From the NCBI RefSeq assembly GCF_039978735.1, contig NZ_JBDWAS010000014.1:147189-211188 (forward strand): a stretch of DNA of 64,000 nt, written 5' to 3'. Of the stretch, positions 59,036 to 64,000 are shown in pieces. Both the position numbers and the translations under genes were made by a program. A model generated the notes under the pieces. That model saw nothing but the letters and a program-made list of their open reading frames with translations. It did not search any database and was not told the DNA's origin. The DNA is from Maricaulis sp039978735. Its GTDB lineage: Bacteria; Pseudomonadota; Alphaproteobacteria; Caulobacterales; Maricaulaceae. Position 1 is the stretch's first letter. Each line of letters starts with the position of its first letter.

Positions 59036-60196
59036 TCAGGCTTTCACCTCGGTGACGCAGACCTTGCCGTCCTTCAGCGTCAGCGACAGCTCGCCCCGCT
59101 TGAGGCGGCGGGCCGGTTCGCCGAACACGTCGCGCCGCCAGCCGGTCATCGCGGCGACATCCTCGTCATCGCCGCTGGCGATCTTTTCCAGATCCGGCAC
59201 GGTGGCGATGAGGCGCGGTGCGACACCGGCATCCTCGGCGACGAATTTCAGCAGCACCTTGAGCAATTCGACCGTCGGGCCCGTGCCCTGCGGCTGCGGT
59301 GCGGACTTTTCATACTTCGGGGCATAGGCCTCCGGCTCGGCCAGCGCCGCCGACATTTTCTCGAACAGGCGGCGGGCCGGCGAGGAACGTTCGAAGCCCT
59401 TGGGCACGGCGCGCAGTCCGGTGAGCTGGTCCGGCGTTGTCGGCGCGACATTGGCGATCTCGTAGATCGCATCGTCCTTCATCACGCGCTGGCGCGGCAT
59501 GTCCCGGGTCTGGGCCTCGGTCTCGCGCCAGGCGGCAGCGGCGCGCAGCGCCGCCAGCCATTTGGGCGAATTCTTGCGCAGCTTCATCCGGCGCCAGCTC
59601 TCCTCGGGATCGAGCCGGTAGGTCTCCGGATTGGTGAGGATTCTCATTTCCTCGGCCAGCCATTCGGCCCGGCCCTTCTTCTCCAGCCGCTCCTGCATGA
59701 TCGGATAGAGATCGCGCAGATGGGTGACGTCGGCCATGGCGTATTCCAGCTGGGCATCGCTCAGCGGGCGCCGCGACCAGTCAGTGAAGCGCGGACCCTT
59801 GTCGATCGGGCGTTTCAGCAGCGCCTTGACCAGCGCGTCATAGGCGATCGAGTCGCCCAGGCCCAGCGCCATGGCCGCGACCTGGCTGTCGAACATCGGA
59901 TGCGGGATCAGGCTGTCGCCACCGCGATGGAAGAAGATCTCCAGATCCTGCCGTGCGGCATGGAACACCTTGATGATCCGCTCGTCGGCCATCAGCTCCC
60001 AGAAGGGTTCCAGATCGAGCCCGTCGGCGAGCGGGTCGATGATGACTTCCGTCGGGCCGCCGGCTGCCTGGATCAGGCAGAGCTGCGGCCAGTACACCGT
60101 TTCGCGCATGAACTCGGTGTCGACAGCCATGTAGGGATTCTGGAGGAGGTCGTCACAGGCCTTTTCCAGGCCCTTTGTCGTCGTGATTATATTCAT
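59036..60196 (-). CDS. rnd: Ribonuclease D
   Basis: 386 residues. DEDD-type 3'-5' exonuclease domain (about 1-170) with motif I VDTEFMRETVYWP, motif II in KVFHAARQDLEIFF, and motif III in LEYAMADVTHLRDLYPIM. It continues with an HRDC domain (about 205-290) and a C-terminal region. RNase D trims tRNA and other RNAs. A 34-base gap separates it from the MFS gene upstream on the same strand, but the MFS operon is probably separate. Confidence 0.95.
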   Translation of the reverse strand: MNIITTTKGLEKACDDLLQNPYMAVDTEFMRETVYWPQLCLIQAAGGPTEVIIDPLADGLDLEPFWELMADERIIKVFHAARQDLEIFFHRGGDSLIPHPMFDSQVAAMALGLGDSIAYDALVKALLKRPIDKGPRFTDWSRRPLSDAQLEYAMADVTHLRDLYPIMQERLEKKGRAEWLAEEMRILTNPETYRLDPEESWRRMKLRKNSPKWLAALRAAAAWRETEAQTRDMPRQRVMKDDAIYEIANVAPTTPDQLTGLRAVPKGFERSSPARRLFEKMSAALAEPEAYAPKYEKSAPQPQGTGPTVELLKVLLKFVAEDAGVAPRLIATVPDLEKIASGDDEDVAAMTGWRRDVFGEPARRLKRGELSLTLKDGKVCVTEVKA

Positions 60197-60230
60197 GGAG
60201 TCGCCGTTTAGCGTGGTGGGAGCGTTTTGA

Positions 60231-61553
60231 CTATCTCGAAGGCGAGTCGGGGGCAGAGCGCCAGCGCAGGGATTGCCGCCAGAGAATAAACAGACCCGCC
60301 AGAAGGCTGATCGCGGCGATCACCAGGAAGGCGGTCTGGATCGGCAGGGTGAGGGCGGCGATGGCGGCCAGCACGAATTGTCCGGCGGTTGCCGTGGCTG
60401 CGTTGAGGATGCCGCCCGCCGCCAGCAGCCGGCCGCGCAGCTCGGCCGGTGCGCGGCGCTGGGCCATGGCCTGCAGGGGGACCACGAAGAGACCGGCCGA
60501 CACGGCTGCCATGCCCAGATCGATCAGGATGCGCAGATTGGCCGGCTCGGCCATGAAGGCATTGGCCGAGACCAGCGGCGCGCCCTCGGGCGTCAGCGGG
60601 TTGGACCAGGTGTGCAGGGCGACATCCCCGGCGAAGATCACCACACCGAAGGCACCGGCAATCGAGAAGGGCAGGGCATCGCCATCCCCGCTCAGCGCGC
60701 CGCATGCCATGGCTCCGATCGCCGCGCCGACCGTGAACAGCGCCGAGAAGAGCAGCACAACGGTTTCGTCTGCGCCCAGCACAGAGGCCGTGAAGACCGG
60801 CATCAGCGTGATGATCGAGGCGGCCAGCATCCAGAACCAGGCCACACCCATCAGCGGCCGCAGCACGTCCGGCGCTTTCAGCGCATAGCCCAGCACGCGG
60901 AACGTCTCGCCGATGAAGTTGACGGTCAGCGGCATGTCCGGCTGTGAGGCCGGCGCTTCCGGCAATTGCCGGATCGCCAGCCAGCCGATGATTGCCATCA
61001 CGACCAGCCCGCCGCCCACGGCCTGCGGCCCGAAGGACTGTGTGATCAGCCAGGTGCCGGTGCCGATACCGATCAGCACCGAAACGTTCAGCAGGCCGGA
61101 GATCAGCGCATTGGCGGGCACCAGTTCCTTGTCGGTCAGAAGTGTCGGCAGGGCAGAATTCTTGGCGGGGGTGAAGAAGGCCGATTGTGTGCCCATCAGG
61201 AAGAGCGCCGTCATCAACAGGTGAGGCTGTTCCAGGATGAAGCCCAGCGCGGTGATCGCCATCAGCCAGATCTCGGCGAATTTGGCAAAGCGCATGATGC
61301 GCGTGCGGTCGAACTTGTCGGCCATGCGCCCGGCGATGGCCGAGAACAGGAAAATCGGCACGGTGAACATCGAGGCCGCTACAGAGACCAGGGTCAGCCG
61401 GTCGAGCCCGAACATCGTCAGGCCTTCGAAGGTGATCAGCGTGACCAGGGCATAGCGGAAAAAATTGTCGTTGAAGGCCCCCAGGGACTGGGCGACCAGC
61501 AGGGGCAGGAAACGCCTTTGCGTCACCAGCTGTGCGGCAATCTTGGCACTCAT
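60231..61553 (-). CDS. MFS transporter, LplT-like
   Basis: 440 residues, 12 predicted membrane helices. The N-terminus QRRFLPLLVAQSLGAFNDNFFRYALV is the typical start of the LplT/MFS group that flips lysophospholipids, and the RMADKFDRTRIMRFAKFAEI loop matches MFS motif A. It overlaps the upstream acyltransferase by 4 bases. In E. coli the equivalent transporter pairs with an acyltransferase (Aas); here the gene is next to two PlsC-like genes. Substrate is inferred. Confidence 0.85.
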   Translation of the reverse strand: MSAKIAAQLVTQRRFLPLLVAQSLGAFNDNFFRYALVTLITFEGLTMFGLDRLTLVSVAASMFTVPIFLFSAIAGRMADKFDRTRIMRFAKFAEIWLMAITALGFILEQPHLLMTALFLMGTQSAFFTPAKNSALPTLLTDKELVPANALISGLLNVSVLIGIGTGTWLITQSFGPQAVGGGLVVMAIIGWLAIRQLPEAPASQPDMPLTVNFIGETFRVLGYALKAPDVLRPLMGVAWFWMLAASIITLMPVFTASVLGADETVVLLFSALFTVGAAIGAMACGALSGDGDALPFSIAGAFGVVIFAGDVALHTWSNPLTPEGAPLVSANAFMAEPANLRILIDLGMAAVSAGLFVVPLQAMAQRRAPAELRGRLLAAGGILNAATATAGQFVLAAIAALTLPIQTAFLVIAAISLLAGLFILWRQSLRWRSAPDSPSR

Positions 61554-62287
61554 GACACTGTCTCCGTGTCGGTCTTCCCGTGCGCGCGGCCTTCGGCCTC
61601 CAGCGCGCGGGTGCGGGTTTCAATCGTGGTCATCAGGCGCGGCAGGAAGGCATCGCGCGGCAGGCCGGGCGGGATCGGATCGAGAAACGCGATCACCGCC
61701 GGGCCGGGGTGCTTGATCCATTCATTCTTCGGCCAGCGCAGCCCCATATTGGTGGCGACCGGCACGACGGGGCGGTTCAGCGTCTCATACATGAGGTGCA
61801 CGCCTCTCCTGTAGCGCTTGGCCTCGCCGACCGCGGCCAGATGGCCTTCCGGATAGATCAGCAGCGGGCGCGGATCGTCGGCGGCACGGTTGAGCACGTC
61901 CTGCATCGACTGGTCCGAGGCGCGGTCGCCGGGCGAGTTGACCATGGTCGCGCCAGACCGGGCGACGATGCGGCCGACCAGCGGAAACTTGGCGATCGCC
62001 GTGCCGATAATGAAATTGATGTCGCCGGTCACCGCCATCATCATGAAACCGTCGGCCCAGGACTGGTGTTTCGAGGCGATGATCACGGGCTGTCCCGATG
62101 GCGGCGTGCCGCGCACCTCGATCCGGATCCCCATCACCCATCGCATCAGGCCGCGCACCGTGCGGCAGGCCGTGCGCATGACAGCGCGAATGGGCCGCGG
62201 CGAGGGCTGCAGGGTGAGGACGGCCGCGATCAGCACGAACACGGCCAGACAGGCATAGAACAGGATGTTGAACACGGTCGATCGCAT
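61550..62287 (-). CDS. PlsC-family acyltransferase (paralogue 1)
   Basis: 245 residues. An N-terminal membrane helix (FNILFYACLAVFVLIAAVLTL) is followed by the LPLAT domain with the HX4D motif HQSWAD. The usual phosphate-binding block EGTRS is replaced by IYPEGHLAAVGEAKRYRRG, so the Thr-Arg pair is missing. PlsC enzymes acylate lysophosphatidate; this variant may use another acceptor. It overlaps the MFS gene by 4 bases and lies 36 bases after paralogue 2. TetR upstream probably controls the whole set. Confidence 0.85.
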   Translation of the reverse strand: MRSTVFNILFYACLAVFVLIAAVLTLQPSPRPIRAVMRTACRTVRGLMRWVMGIRIEVRGTPPSGQPVIIASKHQSWADGFMMMAVTGDINFIIGTAIAKFPLVGRIVARSGATMVNSPGDRASDQSMQDVLNRAADDPRPLLIYPEGHLAAVGEAKRYRRGVHLMYETLNRPVVPVATNMGLRWPKNEWIKHPGPAVIAFLDPIPPGLPRDAFLPRLMTTIETRTRALEAEGRAHGKTDTETVS

Positions 62288-62323
62288 GACACTCCCCGGG
62301 TGTGGCCGGGCCCTGGCGGCGTC

Positions 62324-63097
62324 TCACGCGCAGCTCCGGACCTGACGGCTGGAAGACTGCGCGCGTTCTTCACGCGGCGCAAACCGGGCCGCATACTCTG
62401 CTTCCAGCTCGCGCGAGCGGGCCTCGACGCGGGTTTCCAGTTCCGCCAGCACCGCATCGCGGTCGGCACTGGGGGCGATCGGGTCCATGAATTCGATCAC
62501 GGCGGTGCCGGCGAATTTGGCCCAGCCCTGTTGCGGCCAGCACTGGCCCAGATTGGTGGCGACGGGCACGATCGGCCGGTCCAGCGCCTGGCTCAGGCGC
62601 CACACGCCGGACCGGTAGCGCAGGCCCTCGCCGACCGGGGTGAGATGGCCTTCCGGATAGATCAGCACCGGGCGCGGACGGCCTTCGCCCTGCGAGCGGG
62701 CAATGCCCTCGGTCAGGCTCTTCTGCGCTTCCGCGCCGCCACCATTGGACAGAACGATCGCGCCGCAGCGTTTCAGCACCCAGCCGATCAGCGGGAATTT
62801 CAGCATGTGGTCGCCGCACACGAAATTTACATCGCCGCACTTGGCCATCATCACGATACCGTCGCCCCAGGACTGGTGCTTGGCGCCGATGATCACCGGC
62901 TGGTCCTTCGGCGGCGTGCCGCGCACGTCCACGCGGATGCCGCAGACGACGCGCATCAGGATCACCGTGGCGCGGCAGTAGGAGCGCAGACCGTGCATCA
63001 GCACGCGGCGGCCGGGCACGAGCGCCAGGATGGCGCAGACAATGGCGTAGACGCCGGACAGGAACCAGTAGGCACAGTTGAACACGAAGGACCGCAT
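62324..63097 (-). CDS. PlsC-family acyltransferase (paralogue 2)
   Basis: 257 residues. N-terminal membrane helix (FNCAYWFLSGVYAIVCAILAL), then the HX4D motif HQSWGD, and the block IYPEGHLTPVGEGLRYRSG. As in paralogue 1, EGTR is replaced by EGHL. The two are clearly paralogues. The C-terminal tail is Arg/Glu/Ser-rich. Start is the ATG at 63097, with GGGAGG 5 bases before; a GTG directly precedes it. It lies 45 bases downstream of TetR. Confidence 0.85.
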   Translation of the reverse strand: MRSFVFNCAYWFLSGVYAIVCAILALVPGRRVLMHGLRSYCRATVILMRVVCGIRVDVRGTPPKDQPVIIGAKHQSWGDGIVMMAKCGDVNFVCGDHMLKFPLIGWVLKRCGAIVLSNGGGAEAQKSLTEGIARSQGEGRPRPVLIYPEGHLTPVGEGLRYRSGVWRLSQALDRPIVPVATNLGQCWPQQGWAKFAGTAVIEFMDPIAPSADRDAVLAELETRVEARSRELEAEYAARFAPREERAQSSSRQVRSCA

Positions 63098-63142
63098 CAC
63101 GGCCTCCCTTGCAGCTGGAAATCGGTTGGAAAATCGGGCGGA

Positions 63143-63769
63143 TCAGGCCGTGTGCAGCACGGCCATGATCGCGCGGGTGAAGTCGTCCACATAGTGGGTG
63201 AGCGGTCTGGCGATCCGGCCGTAGAGCGAATACTCCGCCGCCTGCATCACCACGCCCAGCGCCATGGCGGATTTCAGTTCGGCATCGCCCCGGGGGATTT
63301 CGCCGCGCGCCATTGCATCGGCCACACAGGCGGTCATCAGGTCGGACGGGTCGGCCCCGCCATCGCCCGACGCCGCGATGAAGTAGTTGCGGTGGGTGAG
63401 GTGGAAGGCGAATTGCGCCGGATCGGTCTCTGCCAGGTGGCAATAGGCCCGGGTAAGGGCGCGGGCGATATCCTCCAGCGAGGCGCCGGGGGCCAGATTG
63501 TCCGTCACCAGGCTTTCCAGGCGGGCATGGATCGCCTCGAACATCTGCCGGCCCAGCGCATCCTTGGACTTGAAGTGGCGGTACATGGCGCCGTCGGATA
63601 TGCCGCAGGCTCCGGCGATCTGCTTGATCGACACCCCGTCCATTCCGTGGCGGGCGAACAGCATCAGCGCCGCCCGCTCGATCCGCGCCTTGGTCGTACC
63701 GGCCTTCGCCGTCACGCCGGTTTCGGCATCCACACCGTCGAACAGGTCTTTCCTCAGCATTCCGGTCAT
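63143..63769 (-). CDS. TetR-family transcriptional regulator
   Basis: 208 residues. The N-terminal HTH (about 24-70) has RAALMLFARHGMDGVSIKQIAGACGISDGAMYRHFKSKDAL; the C-terminal ligand domain follows. Start 63769 has GGGA 8 bases before it; an upstream in-frame ATG (63808) lies inside a palindrome that is better read as the operator, so I chose 63769. It is the first gene of the TetR-plsC-plsC-MFS operon and likely represses it, including its own transcription. Confidence 0.88.
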   Translation of the reverse strand: MTGMLRKDLFDGVDAETGVTAKAGTTKARIERAALMLFARHGMDGVSIKQIAGACGISDGAMYRHFKSKDALGRQMFEAIHARLESLVTDNLAPGASLEDIARALTRAYCHLAETDPAQFAFHLTHRNYFIAASGDGGADPSDLMTACVADAMARGEIPRGDAELKSAMALGVVMQAAEYSLYGRIARPLTHYVDDFTRAIMAVLHTA

Positions 63770-63796
63770 CGCTTTCGTCCCGTGTTGCAGGATCGC

Positions 63797-63812
63797 GTGA
63801 ACGATCATTCAC
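63797..63812. promoter_or_regulatory. Palindromic operator of the TetR operon
   Basis: GTGAACGATCATTCAC, a 16-bp near-perfect palindrome (one mismatched pair) centred on GATC, 28 bases upstream of the chosen TetR ATG. A size and form typical of TetR-family operators. The binding protein is inferred from position. Confidence 0.6.
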
Positions 63813-63814
63813 AC

Positions 63815-63845
63815 ATTTTATGAAACGATGTTCGTAGAATTGCAA
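63815..63845 (-). promoter_or_regulatory. Putative promoter of the TetR-plsC-plsC-MFS operon
   Basis: On the minus strand a -35-like TTGCAA (63840-63845), a 17-base spacer and a -10-like CATAAA (63817-63822). A small inverted repeat ACGA-TGT-TCGT (63825-63835) lies in the spacer, a likely second operator half. The main operator lies just downstream of the -10. Confidence 0.4.
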
Positions 63846-63913
63846 GTGAATAATTACTTACATGCACGGTATGGCATCATAATATTGAATTTCAAGGATA
63901 AAATTTTAGAAAC

Positions 63914-63951
63914 ACCTTCTCCCCCGACCGGGGAGAAGGTGCCCGCAGGGC
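63914..63951. repeat. Intergenic palindromic repeat at window end
   Basis: ACCTTCTCCCC / GGGGAGAAGGT (63914-63940) is a perfect 11-bp stem with a 5-base loop, followed by GCCC-GCA-GGGC (63941-63951). This hairpin form (CTTCTCCCC...GGGGAGAAGG then GCCCGCAGGGCGGATGAGGGG) is a widespread intergenic repeat in alphaproteobacteria. The stretch 63813-64000 has no gene; the rest is AT-rich and then GC-rich, and nothing else is recognised in it. Confidence 0.75.
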
Positions 63952-64000
63952 GGATGAGGGGCGCGCGGCAGCGCTGCAAAGAGTCCTGAGTGGGCCGCGG

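Overview
The window is 64 kb of gene-dense, high-GC chromosome from an alphaproteobacterium, most likely near Caulobacterales/Maricaulales/Hyphomonadaceae. The reasons are the gene neighbourhoods (dnaB-alr-radA-cvpA-purF; lptF-lptG-lptD-surA-pdxA-rsmA opposite pepA-holC; DUF2066-hda-ppk-ppx beside purM-purN), an Hda with a clamp-binding motif, long acidic tails on L9, and a TTAA-N7-TTAA (CtrA-type) site joined to a GANTC (CcrM-type) site. Genus assignment is inference. I found no rRNA, tRNA, CRISPR array, insertion sequence, prophage or integrase.

Layout. 1-2.2 kb: 3' end of an ABC-F ATPase, an AraC/GyrI regulator and a secreted SH3b protein. 2.2-5.5 kb: two copies of a DUF6249-like membrane protein / ECF sigma / small membrane protein cassette, separated by an NnrU gene. 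5.6-10.2 kb: panB, a YfgM-like TPR protein, bamB and der. 10.3-17.7 kb (minus): dnaB, alr, radA, cvpA, purF, an SDR and a GNAT, with two perfect DnaA boxes upstream of dnaB. 17.9-19.8 kb (minus): a small membrane protein and rpsF-rpsR-rplI with a strong terminator. 20-26 kb (plus): fabD, fabG, acpP, fabF, mltG, yicC, gmk. 26-33.7 kb (minus): the outer-membrane biogenesis operon lptF-lptG-lptD-surA-pdxA-rsmA. 33.9-37.5 kb (plus): pepA, an intergenic palindromic repeat, holC, two tandem I78 protease inhibitors and a secreted unknown. 37.5-42.3 kb (minus): a small unknown gene with a CtrA-like promoter, a large pentapeptide-repeat membrane protein with a 17 x 36-nt array, and a complete ABC-F ATPase. 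42.4-43.2 kb: a HigB/RelE-type toxin-antitoxin pair in an AT-rich pocket. 43.3-48.6 kb: ndk, a LysE exporter, an S41 protease divergent from a CadC-like wHTH-TPR regulator, arfB and a methyltransferase. 48.6-50.3 kb (minus): purM-purN. 50.4-58.9 kb (plus): DUF2066, hda, ppk, ppx, a GGDEF-EAL protein and an unknown. 59-63.8 kb (minus): rnd, then a TetR-plsC-plsC-MFS operon with a palindromic operator. The window ends in a second intergenic repeat.

Most of the window is conserved core genome: fatty-acid synthesis, LPS and beta-barrel assembly, purine synthesis, and replication and its control (dnaB, hda, holC). The less ordinary parts are the duplicated ECF cassette, the lipid-remodelling operon whose acyltransferases lack the usual EGTR motif, the pentapeptide protein, the paired I78 inhibitors, the toxin-antitoxin module and the cell-cycle-type regulatory sites. 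I did not find a clear, wholly new multi-gene system; the duplicated ECF cassette and the TetR/PlsC/LplT-like operon are the best candidates for follow-up.
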